From Lunularia cruciata (Eukaryota; Streptophyta; Marchantiopsida; Lunulariales; Lunulariaceae): a stretch of DNA of 64,000 nt. Shown piece by piece: positions 33,241-46,789 of this stretch. A program made the translations under genes and the position numbers. The stretch is from positions 37,763,001 to 37,827,000 of the forward strand of contig OX419755.1 of assembly GCA_948567375.1 (NCBI GenBank), written 5' to 3'. Below the pieces are notes generated by a model. The model did not search any database. It saw only the letters and a list, made by a program, of their open reading frames with translations, and was not told where the DNA came from. The first letter of the stretch is position 1. The number at the start of each line of letters is the position of its first letter.

Positions 33241-34739
33241 AGTGATATTACTATTATTCAATCAGTTGAATTATCTTCATGAGTTTGCTATGCGAATATC
33301 TGTTAATCATGCATGCTAGAGGCTTCAAAGTCAGTATAAATCGACCTTTTTGATCACATCAGGGCCTAGCAAAGAGCTTCCAACACCTTGTACCAGTTGG
33401 ATATCCATGGCTTTACTTGAATTAAATCATATATTTTATGAACATACATCATGGTCATTCGTATCCTTGTTTTCTTCTTCGATACTCTACCAAGACTCAA
33501 CAAATCCTTCTCAGGTGTTGGTTTGAAGTTAACTATAAAAGGGAAAATTTACTAGTTCACATTAGTTCTGGAACGCTTGAAAACCCGTTCAGATCAAGCA
33601 TGGGCCACAGGATGGTAGCCATGCTGTTCGCATCTCCTTTATAAAATCTATATTGTATAGAGGTAGTGCAAGCTTCTATCCAGTTGCCCATGCTCAATTT
33701 TTGGATCCTCTTAACATAACTGGCACCAAAATATCATTTTATCTTAGAAACCAAGTTAGGTGTGATTATGTATCATTGGAGCCCTGATGATCTATTAATC
33801 GTATCATTCATGGTAACTTCTTAGCCTACGATCATGACTTCCGTTTGAAATTATAGGAGGCAAGGCAAGTTATATTATTCACAAATTTATCATGTTTGTA
33901 CAGAGCCCCTGAAAGTAATCAGATAGATATAAATAAATTAGATACATCGTAATGGAGTATAAAACACAAAGATCGTCAAAACTAGGAAGTACATAGAGAG
34001 GCAAGTACGTATGAACCTGCACTCACGGTTAGCCGAAAATTCACTATGCATCGATGGTGGAAAACTGGAATTGCTTTCAACATATTCCGAGTCGGAGTGA
34101 TTAGAACATTGAAGAAAAACACAAATTAATTTAGAGGTCGCCTTCTTCCATTTAGAAAGGGCATGCCACGAATAAGGTTGTACACAGATGAAACTCCAGT
34201 CTCATGAAATTTTTAGAGGCAGTCTCGAGCTAGTATATGAAAATTGGGATTTACACCAGCATGTTCTATGTGAGCTCGAGTCGTTCAACACTTCAAAGAA
34301 ATGATTCGGACTTTGCAGAAGTGAGTGGAAAATGGGGACCGCGTACAAGACACGAAGGATGAGAAGACCCCATCAAGCAGTACAAGGGAAAGACGAAAAT
34401 GGGGCTAAGCCCCATTCTACTTTCATACTCGTTCATACTACTTTGCATAGTAAGTAGGAATGAAAGCACTTACCCCTTCATTAGTGCCCTACGATATACG
34501 TTAACACACCTCTATGATCTTCCTTATGGAAATGATTACTATGATTTTGAAGTGAGAAATAAAACATTGGTTTAGACCTCTTTTATAAATTGAATCTTTA
34601 CATTTCCAATCAATTGAAATCAATATTTTGCTTGGATTCCTACGGTTTTGAAGTGAGAAGTGCATCATAGGATACTGCCTCTTCAATAAACCAAATATCT
34701 AGACGTTCAATTACTTGTTCAGTTTTTGGCAACTAAATC
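33241..34739. other. Intergenic, no gene seen
   Basis: This is the transition from the unique saposin island to AT-rich repeat sequence. It contains a 19-bp palindrome (34398-34416, AATGGGGCT-A-AGCCCCATT) and otherwise nothing recognised. Confidence 0.45.
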
Positions 34740-37700
34740 TTCTTCTTCTTCTTTGTTTGCATCTCATGGTGCTTGAAGACAATATCAAAGTAAATCTTGG
34801 ATAACATAGGAGCATCTATTGTATCCATGGTAGGTGCTAATTAAATTTTCTTGTTGAGCTTATCAAAAAACACTACAATTGTTGTATGGCCTTGGTCAAT
34901 CTTTGACAAGGATGTGATGAGATCTAAGCTCATATGTTTACATTGGGTAGATGGAATTGGTAATGGTTGAAATAGTACATTTGGCTTATGTTGTTGTATT
35001 GGTAACACTCATAAGATTGTGCAAACTCTTGAACCTCTCGTGCCATGTTTGGCCACCACCATTGGCCTTGTAGTGTACTAAATGTCTTCTCCACCACCCA
35101 TGTGACCAACTATTGGTAAATAAGTCCTTCTTGAAGTTGCAGAAGTTGTAGTTATCCCATAGTTGGGACATAGATTCAATTCTTGCAAAATAGAAAACCA
35201 ACCTTGGATGAAAAGATGTTGTACTTCTTGTCATGTAATGCACTGAAACTTTGCACAATATGAAAAAAGAGACCTTGTTGTAAATCATTTTTGAACTTTG
35301 TTTGTACTTTTGAGTCTATCAACACCACAATGATTGTTATTATGATGAGAAATTTAAGAAGAATCTTCAAATTAGGTCATTGTGATAGTGCATCAAGAAT
35401 GATATGGGAATTTTCTGGTTTTTACTCAAGCTTGATAGCAAAACATTGTAGTTATTCCTCCCATTGATGATACCAATTCTTCATGTGTTCCAAATGTAAG
35501 ATCTACAACAAGGATTTGTGATCAATTTGCATTATCATGTGCTTTTCCATAAAGATAATGTCTCCATATCTTTGTTGCATATACCATTGCAAGTTGTTCT
35601 TAATCTTGAGCAAAATAATTCCTTTTTGCTATGTTTAGTTGTTGAAATACAAAGGCAATGAAAGGCAATGCATTTGGGAATTCTTGTTGCAATATAACTC
35701 CAATTGCAAAGTTAGAAGTATAAAAAAAAAACCATATAAGTTTATTGAGAATCATATAGTTGGAAGATAGGTATTGAAGGCACCATACCCATAAGTTTCT
35801 TAAATTCTTTGTTTTGCATGGTGGTCCATTCTAAGCTTATTTGCCTTCCCAATGAGATCTACTAACTATGCAGTTAGATGCTTACAATAATTGTAATCAT
35901 ATGGAGCTAGTAGGAGCTAAGGAGTTTATAAAATCAGCAACATATAGCTCAAAAAATGAAGCAGAACTAGCATAACCTAAATTTGTTAAGAATGTTCTTA
36001 ATGTTCTCTCATCAATCTTTTACAATATTAGATAAATCATTGATAAAAACTTGGCAATCCATTAAATCCCAAATTTATGTGGCATCTTTAGGAGTAGGCT
36101 AATTGCTAATAATCTTTATGTCTACCCTTCTATCTTTATTCCCTTTGTCAAAAATTTATGGCCAAAGAAAGTAACTTCCTTCCACCACAAGGCACTTGAT
36201 TTATTGCAATAAATTTTCCATTATCATAGTTATCTTAAAACTTCTTGTTTGTGGTTCTTGTGTTTTCACTCCCATCTTACTATAAATTAGAATATCATCC
36301 AAGAACATTACCATGTATCAATCCAATGGCCCATCTAGCACCTAATGCATATGATCCATGAAACTACCAAAGCAAGAGTGATCATAAAAGGTAAAACTCT
36401 CCATTCAAGATGCACATATCTTGTACAAAAGATAATTGTGTGCACATCTTCCTCATAAATTAGAATCTACAAGTACCAACTTCAAAGATTCAACTTTCAA
36501 AAGTATTATGCTCCACTCAATTGATCCAACAAATCATTGATTAGAGGCAAGGAATATGCATCTTTTATGATTTTTTTATTAAGACCATAATAATCAATAG
36601 AGAATCAAAGCACTCCATCCTTGTTTGGTGCAAATAGTACTAGTGTTCCCCAAAGAGATGTACTATGTCATATGAGATCCTTCCTCAATAACTAAGTCAG
36701 TGTTGTTTGAAGTTCTTCTAACTCCTTTAGTGATAGCATATAGATTGGTCTATCCATTGGAGTACCTCTTAGCAATAGTTTGATCTTGAAGAGTATACTT
36801 CAATCAAAGTGCAACACCTTTGGAAGATCATTTGGAAACACATGAGCAAACTCCTCAACTATCTAATCAACCATTTCTGTTTCATGCTTCTTATCCTCAT
36901 TAGCTTTCCCTTATGCAAAATGCTTGATATATATGGCCAAAAAAATAATATCTTTCTCCAAAGCTTATTGTCCAACCACTATAGTAACAACCTTCCCAAC
37001 TTGAGACTTATTACTCTTATGTGTCTCACTTAAAGGTGCCAAACAACCTAATTGATGATCCTTATCTTGGGTTGTACTTGAATTTATCAAGTCCATCCGA
37101 AATTACCTTTATAATGTTCAATCCACATGAGACCTAGAATGATATCATAGTATAAGGGAGTTACTATGAATTTCATACCCTCTAAATACTTGTTCTTAAT
37201 CTTAAATGCAATAAGAAGTAAGGAATGTAATGCAAAACCATTTCTACTATCCACTATCATCAATTTGCTACCTAATATTGACTTGATAAGAATACATAAT
37301 TCTTTGCTAATTGCATAGACATGCAATTCTCAAAACTACTACAATTGATAAAAATCCTAGAATTGTAGTCAAATATCATACCTTGCAAAAGAATCTTCCT
37401 TGCATAGGTCCAATAGGTTCAATCTTGTCAAAACAAATTAGGTTTGAAGTGAGTGATTTAATATCTCTTATTGGGACTCTTTGTTTCCTTAATTCTCATG
37501 CTTCAAGAACTCTATTTGGGTACTGGATTGAGGTAGTCTATTCCTAGTTGGACATTTGGCAATGTAATGTTTAATCTGGTGAAAATAGAAGAAACCACAT
37601 TTCTTTGCAATTTTTCTATAGTGGCATGTGGTCTCTATTGGATAGTATATCAATCTCTATTGTTGCTATCTCCTCCACTTTTTTGTGGTGTATTTGCACC

Positions 37701-38130
37701 TTTATGAAGGTCTAAGTCAAGTCCAAGTTGAGTCAACCAAGGAATCAAAGTGCTTGGCCAATTACATGGCTTCTTCCAAATGTTTGTGCTTGTGTATGGT
37801 TACTTCCAATTTGGTGCATGATTTAAGACACTAAAAACCAATCCAAAGCTTCACCTTCCCATATCTTTAGAATCTATGAAATTGAGAGATGTAGCTCCTC
37901 ACAAAACCAATTTGCCTCAATTTTGCTAATCTATCTTATTTGGCTTGTGTAGCATTCACCACTTGGAATCTTATAAGTATTGCACTCTTGAATCCTTCTC
38001 ATGTTGAGATTAGAGCAAAAATTTACCACTAAGCTTGCTCTACCTAAAATTATGACCATAATTTTTCCACTCCATCCAATTGGCTCAAACTTGAGAAAAA
38101 TTATCTTTGTTTATCTAGAAGATTTTTAAC
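34740..38130 (-). pseudogene. Decayed chromovirus-type Ty3/gypsy gag-pol
   Basis: Minus-strand translation across stops gives, from high to low coordinates: a gag remnant (37620-38130); a zinc-knuckle remnant near 37560-37610 with both leading Cys read as Phe (FFYFHQIKHYIAKC); a protease tail (37087-37326, DIILGLMWIEHY); RT (about 36000-36670) with DYYGLNKKIIKDAYSLPLI and FLDDILIYS; degraded RNase H (35200-35800); and the integrase N-terminus (34740-35150) with WWWPNMARE and C-x2-C remnants. The order gag-PR-RT-RH-IN defines Ty3/gypsy. Many stops and shifts show an old, dead copy. The integrase is cut short at 34740. Confidence 0.75.
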
Positions 38131-39138
38131 TTCAAAGTTGTGACAACCCAACAAATATCACTTTTGCAGTAATAAGGTAAGTAAAGTTTGTTCTTGTAGA
38201 GATATTACTCAGAAATATCCAAACACAAAGTCAAATAATAATAAGCAGTTCTTCTTGGTTGCATCTTTAATCTCTCAGGTAGAAACTACACCGAGAAGTG
38301 AGTAACAAGCACTAGATTGCAATCTTGTCACAAATAAACACCCCTTAATCACAACTCTATGAATTCAATTTTGTCCAAACACATCTTGATTGTGATGATT
38401 CATATTCTTCCGAAGACGGCTACTTCACTATAAAACAACTTTGCCTCAGAATTGTGTTCCACCTCTCCACTGAAGGCACAACTTCCTCAATCAAAATTTC
38501 TTCACATCAACTCAATGTTGCACTCACAAATGCAAAATGCCACCAATGCCACAATTCCTCTCAGATCTGTCAAGGCATTTCTTTGATTGCACTTCACTCA
38601 AGATAACACACACAGAATGAAGATCAAGGCAGCAGAAAATAACATCCAACAAGCACAATGATTTGCATTTCAAATTTCTTCACACACTTACAACCACAAT
38701 CATAAGATTGATACTCAAAATTAAGCTCAAGCGACAAGCACTAAACTCAACACTTTTCTTTATCTATCTTCAAAAATTACAAATACTAAACAACATTACA
38801 CTATGAATGCTTCCTCTAAATAAGCAAAGCTTTTGACAGTTATCTAACTTACTAAATTGACTCTTAACAACTTTATCAACATGCGGATCCAAAATGACAA
38901 TGCATCTCTTCATACCTACCTCTTCAAAGCTCAAAATTACCTCTACTCTGATCTGATGTCAACCTTGACTTTGGCTTCTAAACCCGATGCTACTTCAAGA
39001 ATCTCCTCTTCTTTGGGTCTACCTAACTCTACTTCATCCTCCTTTAATTCTATCACTCCCCTACTACAATCTGCAATTACAACCATGGGTAATCTATCTA
39101 TGTCACTATCTTGCACTCTTCTCCAATGTATCAGACAA
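38131..39138. other. Unassigned AT-rich repeat sequence
   Basis: It lies between the dead chromovirus and the coiled-coil ORF on the same strand. It could hold an LTR or leader, but no termini were identified. Confidence 0.35.
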
Positions 39139-41330
39139 TTAATCCGAAGTCACTTGCATTCCAACATCTATTGCTTCAGACTTTGTCTCTAAGTTCATCT
39201 TACTATGAATTCTCTCTAACTCCAAATGTACTAAATCCAATCTGAGACACACATTATCTCCTACCTCTAATATCTTCCTATCTACCCTACCTCTCAAACA
39301 AATTAACAACTTATTCAACTCAATGTCTTTCACTTGCTTCCTCCTTATTTCTTGCACTAGCAATTCTAATTCATGCAGTCTTGCTTCCTCCAACTGAACC
39401 TCATACATCATACCGAGCATTGCCTTCACTCTCACTACCACCTCTTTGATTGTCTCTTGCCTCAGCATCTGCAGCTTCTCTCTCTGCTAATAACTCCTCC
39501 CAATATTTCTTCACCTCATCTTCCAACTCGGTCTTCAATGCTTCCTTTTCCTTCACACTATGTCCAAGTTGTTCTTCCATTCCTTTGACCAACCCATGCA
39601 TTGCTCCTCTTCATGATCTCACATAGCTAGTTCCCTTTGCCAAGCCCAATCTTTCTCTGCCGCACTTGCTTTCAAGCTCTCCGATTCTTGTCCCATATCA
39701 ACAACCATGGCCTTCAAATGGATGACTTCTACTCGCATGTTGCGCACTTCTGCCCTCAAGGCTTCAATCTTCACCAGCTACTCCTTCCGATCTTCTTTTT
39801 GCTTTGTCATGGCTTTGCCTTTCTTCACAAAGTCTTTCATCAGGCTCTCAATCTCCTTCCTCCCAACTCTACATCAGTCTTGAGTTTCACTAATTCACGC
39901 TCTCCATGAATTAACTTTCTCCTCAACTCCAAATTTGCATCACTCATATACTGCACTACTTCCAACTCATCTTTCACTCCTGAATGATCACTCTTCAACT
40001 CTTCACTTTTCTTCTACAATTACAACAACAAGGGACAAACTATCCACGACAAGTATTTTTACCCCACCAAAGACTCGTAAGCTCTCAGATTGCTTCAATT
40101 CTTCTCTTCTCACTTCTTCTACTAGAGCTCTACTCCAAAGTCTTAATCTTCTAACTCTCAAGGGCACTTCATCTGGGCTTTCTCCCTCCTCCACTATCGG
40201 GCTTACTTTACTTGCTTCTACTTGCATAGTAGGAACACTTCTTCTCCATCGTTTACCCCTTTGAGCTTCTGACTTTAGCTCAGCCTCCAGAGCTTCTTCT
40301 ATCTCTACGCTCAGCAATTCTTGGCATTGGTTTCCACCTCCCTCCATATGATCAATTTCTGCATGGAACCCTTGCTCTTCCTTATCAGCATGTGTTCTCC
40401 TTGTTGCTGAACTTCTACCTCCCCTTCACATCCACTGCTTGACTCTTCACTTTGCAGCATCAAATCCTATTCTTCTTCTTCTCCCAAGTCTTATTTCTTA
40501 TACTTGACTTTGCCTTCCAATTCTTTTGATCCTGAAAACTCATTGATCACAATGACCTTTTGCCTTAGGTTCACCTTCCTTGTCTTCTTTGGCTGAATTG
40601 GCAACAAACTCTCCTCACGATGGTGTCGCTTCCTTGTCTTTGAGATGTTTACTATGACTCTTATATACTGCCCTGTTCTCACATAGTGTTCATCACTACT
40701 TTGGATGCACCAGATATACTATTGTTCCTCATCATCTATAGTCTTGCATAAGTCCAGATGAAAACACAACACTATCTTTCTGTGCTCAGTCTACTTCATC
40801 AAATTCAGTCTGAAGTAGAAGTAGGCAGCGAATGGCACCAAATAGTGAGGAGCAACCCAATCTCTCCAACACCACACTATCTGTTGTGTTCTTTGGTAAA
40901 AGCACTTTGCCCAATTCACCGGCACTCCTACAAACATCTGGTGGAAAAAGAATGCCTGATGCTTCATTACATACATTGTGCGATTGGGCTTGAAGAGTGC
41001 CATCATCGCCCCAACAATGCTTTGCCTGACCGGGTCCCAATAGGTATCAACTTTGTACTTGTTCTTCATGCGTGGTGCCATGAAGGAATTTTGAATTTCA
41101 TCCATCTCCTCCGTAGACTCTCCTTTCCTAAGCAATGTTGCAACAATTTCCTCACCGGCCTCTCTTCCCAGTACCAATCTCCAATCCAACTCTTTCCATC
41201 AAGCTTGATTGCCTCTCTTCCCTTCATTCTCAAGTCCCTCCTCACAATCACTCAAAGCTACTTTTGCCATGAACCTTGGAAAACTTAAGTTCCAATTCCA
41301 TGCTAAAAAAGTGATCCTAAGTCTATTCAA
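39139..41330 (-). pseudogene. Coiled-coil ORF of unknown family, best-preserved copy
   Basis: Reading on the minus strand, an N-terminal part without recognised domain (40791-41330) includes SFPRFMAKVALSDCEE, DTYWDPVRQSIVGAMMALFK and VGVPVNWAKCFY. A Lys/Arg-rich segment follows (40491-40682), then a long Glu/Lys/Leu-rich region (39139-40350) with heptad-like spacing typical of coiled coil, ending EAIDVGMQVTSD and a stop at 39139. Four or more stops or shifts divide it. Two other copies in the window share the N-terminal pattern, so it was once a real mobile-element gene. It could be the extra ORF of a gypsy element (before gag or in the env position) or a captured gene. The function is unknown. 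Confidence 0.5.
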
Positions 41331-43515
41331 TACTTTGATCCTAGCTATCATATCTAACCTTCAAATAACTAGATTCTTGTTGCAAGTGAAAGACTCTTCT
41401 TCTCACTCTTCTTTAGCATTGGGTGATCTCTAACACATGGTATCTTAAAGATAATTCTATAGTCTCTTGGTCTTGAGATCTTAACTCCTTCAGGATTGTT
41501 AAACATCAAACGCTCGATTGGCTTGGCTACGGGCGCTCCTTTGGATCAACTACTCAATGGCTTAGGATAGTTGTGTGAAATTTTGAAATCTCCTTGACAA
41601 AGTCCCAATGTTATAGGTCTTTGTTGATCAGCCATTCCTCCGTCCCTCTTCACTATGACTCACCCATTTTGCATGAATTCATCTTGACATTATGCAGGTT
41701 AGTAGTTTGCACCTTGTCTATCATTTTCTTGCTTGTCCTTTCTTGATTGACCCATCCAAAGGGAAGTTGTTATGCCATCTTTGCATCGGGTTGATCACCT
41801 CAGGGGAGTTGTTATGCCATCTCATTGGGTTGATCAAAAGCAAAGTACTCAAATCAGTTAAATCTGATGCTTTTGACACAAAGTCACTTTACTTTGGGTT
41901 ACAAACCAAAGATACAATTCTTCTCCTTCTAATGCCATTTGGGTTGGGTTCAATACAACTTAGTTTGTATACTTCTTTTTCAAAATAGAACAAAAACTTA
42001 AAAAAATGATAAATGTGTGTACCACAAAAGTACAGCTCACAATCAAATACAAAGCTCTATACCTCAATTGGTAAATTCTTGCCTTCAAATGGCTTAGGCT
42101 TTTGGAATTGCACTTGATCTTCTTTTCTCAAAAAAAATGTCTCCCTATTTGTTATCATTGACCATCATGATCTCTCCCTTCCAACAATCTAGTAAGATGA
42201 TCTATTTGTTGTGTGTAGCAATGATAACTTCAAGCATCGCCACTATGGTTACTACTCTACCAAACTATTGACTAGTAAAATTCTAAGTTAACACATTAAT
42301 GCAACATATCCGCTACTCTTCATAAGATGATCTATTTGTTGTGCATAGTAATGATAAGTTCAAGTATTGCCACCATGGCTACTACTTTACCAAACTATTG
42401 ACTAGTAAAATTCTAAGTTAACACATGAATGCAACATATCCACTACTCTTCATAAGTTATAATTGAAAAGATCAATGGTTCATCAAACAATGTAATGGTA
42501 TTTAGAAAATTTTGACCAAGTGTAAAATGATGAATGCATTGAAATGATACTTTGGTAGTACATTGACAAAAAATTGCTAATGGTTTAGGAGATGATTTGG
42601 TGATCTATAGATTCCATGCATCCCTTAGTTACCTTGATAATATTGTAAAAGACCAAGGAGAGAAATAAGAGAATGGAAGATCACATTGGAACTCTCAAAT
42701 GAAGGAAACTTTGATTGCCTAGCATGAGCTTAGGCTTTGGTACTTATAGGAAAGCTAAGTACAAGACTCCCAAGAATTTTCAAAGTTAGGTTTTGTGGTG
42801 ACTCATTGTCAACTTACTACATTATAATTGGTAACAATAGGTTGTTCCCTTGAGAATACAAGTTGGAAATAGTTAAAACAAGACTGATAGGGTCACAATG
42901 AAGATAATCTATTATTTTTTATTTAGCCTCTTGTGCAATGTCATTCCTAGAATAGTGTAATGTCATCCAAATGAGTGACACTAGAAAATATTATCCAATC
43001 TATTCTCCTATATGCTAAAGTTTCAATCCAAGGGATTCCTAAGGTGAGGTGGGTTCATTTAGAACAAAGGTCACTTTTTTCTAGAGCCACTTCATTCACC
43101 AATTGCACATTCAAGCTGCAAATTGCCAAGGTGAGATTTATAGGAGCCACAATTTGTACATCACCCTTGCCATGGGTGATACAAAAAGCATCCAATTGCA
43201 ATACTAAATGAAGGAAGACTGAAAACTTCATGAACTAAACCAGGTGTAAATGGTTTTAAAATTTACATCCCTCTAAAGACTACATCTATAATGCCATTCT
43301 TGTAGATTCATATTACTCAATATTTTTTCTTATTGGACAAGATGCCAAGGCTATGCAAGCATATTCTCATATCGTTCTTAATCTGGCCAAACTCCTAGAG
43401 AGCCATTCTCTAGTCATGCACAAATGCATTGTTGCACTGCAGTGCTTATGATTGTCCTCTAAGATTCATCACTCCTAAACAAGTTAAGCATACAATAATT
43501 CATCCAGAGTGCATA
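41331..43515. other. Unassigned AT-rich sequence
   Basis: No gene was recognised. It contains the 130-bp tandem duplication at 42194-42453 and a short near-duplicate around 41760-41830 ('gttgttatgccatct'). Confidence 0.4.
42194..42453 (+). repeat. Two tandem copies of a 130-bp unit
   Basis: Units lie at 42194-42323 and 42324-42453, both starting AAGATGATCTATTTGTTGTG and ending in CTACTCTTCAT. They differ at about ten positions. Confidence 0.92.
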
Positions 43516-46040
43516 CTAATATGCATACATAGACTCATGAGTCTTGATGGTATTAACTTCATATTTTACTTGCAAAAGTAGGATGCACCAAATGGACCCG
43601 GTGAACATCAAGCCTAAGCCAATCATTATTCCCCAATAGGAGAGGCAAGTGGGACTCTTAGCTTTTTGGCAGATGAAAACAAGGTCCTTGAGCTCCTCTT
43701 GATAACCCTCCATGATTTGTTTGAAGTTGGATTAGGTCTCCTTGAATTTGGAGCTAGTGTTGCTCTAGACCTTTGTAGATAATGATTTGAATTGTTTGTT
43801 TGAGTACAACTTCCTCTCCAACATGTCAATTTGAGTGCACAAGTCCTTCACTTTGGTTTGTTTGGAGCTTTTTTTGGCCATGTGTTCCAATTGACTAAGT
43901 AGTAGAGTGGTCAATGATCAATAGTGGTGAGGAGCCTAGATCATTCATTGTCTAGTTTGATTCTTTTGGCACTCAACTCTTCAACTATCTCTTGACCAAT
44001 CCTCTTGTCTTGCTCCAACACCTTTTATTATTGTCATTTCAGGTTGGTAGATAGGTTAGAGATATGGATTTCAATCAATTACTTCAAATTCTTGTATCAA
44101 GTCTCCATTGCCTTTGCTTCTGCTTAGTTTGTTTCTAACTTGCTTTTTAGCACAACAAGTTTGTCTTCCCAAGTTTTTATTTTTTCCTTGTATTGAGTTC
44201 TTTGGTGGAAGACTTGCAGGTTATAATCATCAAACTCCTTCTTTAGGCCGTGGATTAATTTGTCTTACTCCTCCTGCCCTTTTAGTTCTCCCTTTGGAAC
44301 CCCTCCAAGTGCCTCTCAATTTCCTTGTCCTTTTTGTTTGTCCGAGTTTGGACGAGGTGATACAAGTGGCAGATGAGAGCCGTTGGTTCCTTTAAATTTA
44401 GATCCAACTTTTGGTATATCAGCAGAAGTTTTTCCAATGCTTCTATTGCCAATATCACTATGTGAATAGTGTATACTACCATAAGCCAAGGCAAAGAATT
44501 TCCATCCTTGCCCAATTGTCTTTTAGGATCTCTTCATTTTAGGAATAGGATTCTTGTCATAGCTTGGGATAGTCATTTCCTTCATTTTGTGAACCGGGGT
44601 TGCTTCTTTGTTCTTGCTTGCTTTTTTATTCCAATGACATCATCTTCATCTGCTTGTCCTTCACAGCTTGGAGACGACATGGTTTGTCTCTCAAGTTTTG
44701 TTGGAATTTGGCATCATGTCCTTCCTATCTCATTGTCATTCATGCCCTTGGTAAAATTTATCACCAACAAGATTTTTTTTGTTTTTATCCATTTCATTTT
44801 ATAACATGATGCGTCCCCCTTGTTAGGAGCCAAAAGTAAATAATGGAGCCATGGTTGGGACGGGTTCCGCAACTTGTATCTTCCCCTTCTCCATAGGAAG
44901 AAATTCATTGTTGTTAAGTAGGGATGACAATTGTACTTTGTTGTTTGAGCCTTCTTCTCCTTTGTCCTTCTTCTCCTTTGCAAGAGATGAAATTCACATG
45001 AAGGACTCCTCAATCCCTGACATTGTACTCCAAGCAATGCCTACAACATTTTCATCAACCAACCTCGTTCCTTGCAATAGACCCCCACTCTGGAGTCAAC
45101 TTGAATGGTGTGGTTTTACTCTTGCTATCTTTTGATGAAGGTTCCAACTCTTTTGGTTGTTTTTGTTTCTTGGAAGCTTGAACCTTTCCTTGGACCACCT
45201 TAGTCTTTTTTCAACACATAATGGAGTTATATGTCTCCATCGCTTGCAAAAAATTCCCAATTTGGGCATATTATTTGTCCGTCACATGGTACTTGGTGAT
45301 CTCTTTTGGCAAGTTGGAGTCTCTATTGAAGTAAGTTGGATGATGCATGTGGGATGGGAGCTTCTCCTTCTTTCATCCATTAATAGGTTCCATAGGTTTC
45401 ATCCATTAATAGGTTTCCATCTACCAACATAGAAGTGAACAATAAAGGGGGCAACAATAGTGGCAAAACCTTTTGTCATGTCTTCTAACAGCTTGATAAC
45501 TCACTAACAAAACTAAATATCCTTGCCCAACTAATTGGCTTCTACTTGTGTACAAGCTAGAAGAAGATATCATGCTTCTCATTGATATATTTTGTTTGTT
45601 TTGAACAAAACAACCACATTATTTTTTTGGTGATAGTGCATTGAGTAAGGTCCTTTATATCTTCAATCTTATACTTATTAGTGGATTTTCCCTTGATGAA
45701 TGAGTCATCAATTTTTCTTTAATCATTTTCTAGGTCTATCGTGTGGGGTATCAATATGAAGCAATATGTGCCTAACACCCACTACCAATGGTCCTCTGTC
45801 CACACTGTGCAACATCTTCATAGTGACTTCCTACTCAAATTCTTGGCATTATCAAAAATTTCCTATAACATAGCTCCATCCACAAGACCCCAATCCCATA
45901 GCAAGAAATCCATCTTTGTTTTCTTGATGTAGTTGGTTTGACAAAATAATCACCACTCATAAATCTTGAGAGGTTTACTCAAGATTTCCACCATCTCACC
46001 TCCCTTCACTTCAATCCTCCTCTTTGGGAATTTTTCCTTA
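43516..46040 (-). pseudogene. Second minus-strand copy of the coiled-coil ORF, with a C-terminal membrane segment
   Basis: Coding-like pieces on the minus strand run from about 46040 (IYPKRRIEVKGGEMVEIL) through 'KYKIEDIKDLTQCTI' and 'KPISWARIF' (about 45500-45750), parallel to the pattern of the 40791-41189 copy. A frame at 44282-44515 follows, then a Lys/Gln-rich coiled-coil-like part (43720-44100). It ends at 43516-43713 with a hydrophobic stretch, SYWGIMIGLGLMFTGSIWCILLL, that looks like one transmembrane helix. Many stops interrupt it. A coiled coil followed by a membrane helix recalls env-like ORFs of some plant retroelements, but no homology to them was shown. Confidence 0.42.
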
Positions 46041-46789
46041 GGTGATTGAATATATGATTTTGTGTGATAGTGTGATCTCACTATGTTTTACAATTCCATG
46101 TCCCAAGCTCCTAACAATATTGACAAAATTTTGCAATTTTCTCTAGAAATTGCTTGTACAATGTCACAAGAGATGGAGATCATGGAGAGAGAAATGCACA
46201 AAATGAGAAAGAAAATTGAAAATTGTAAATTGTAAAAACATATGCCTTGTATACTAGAGTTGGCTATTTAATAGTCCCATCTAGACAGGGTCTGTCCTTC
46301 TTCTATCACAACGGTTGGTGAAGAATCATGATCATCTATTGCATGCATGAGACTCGACATGGAATGGTCGCAAATGGTTCTTTAGAGGCACACACAACTT
46401 TTTGAGTGTTCTTGAAATGGTGGCAGAAACTGATAGAGTTTTGTATTTATCAAAAATTCATTGCTACCCCTATTGTTCCACAAAAACTTGTGAAGTTCCC
46501 TCGTAGTTTACTGGCTTGTTTTGTTGGGAAATACTCTTTATAAAGCCCTATGGAAAAGAAAAAAAAAGGGTCTGACTACCAAATGAGTTTGGTGTTATTC
46601 TTGTTGGTGGTTATGGGGAGTATACTTTTTAGGCACCCCACATCTTTGTATCATGGGAATACAACTTCTTATGAATTTGCACTTCATAGAAATGACACTT
46701 CCAAATGTCTGGTTTGGACTATTTACATGAAAAAACAATGAAAAACCAGGACTCATAACAAAGTGGGTTGTGCCAAGTTCCTTATATCT

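Noticed and set aside
40758-41288. 176-codon plus-strand ORF
   Set aside because: It is antisense to the coiled-coil ORF. The minus-strand frame is the one whose pattern recurs at 4.4 and 45.6 kb.
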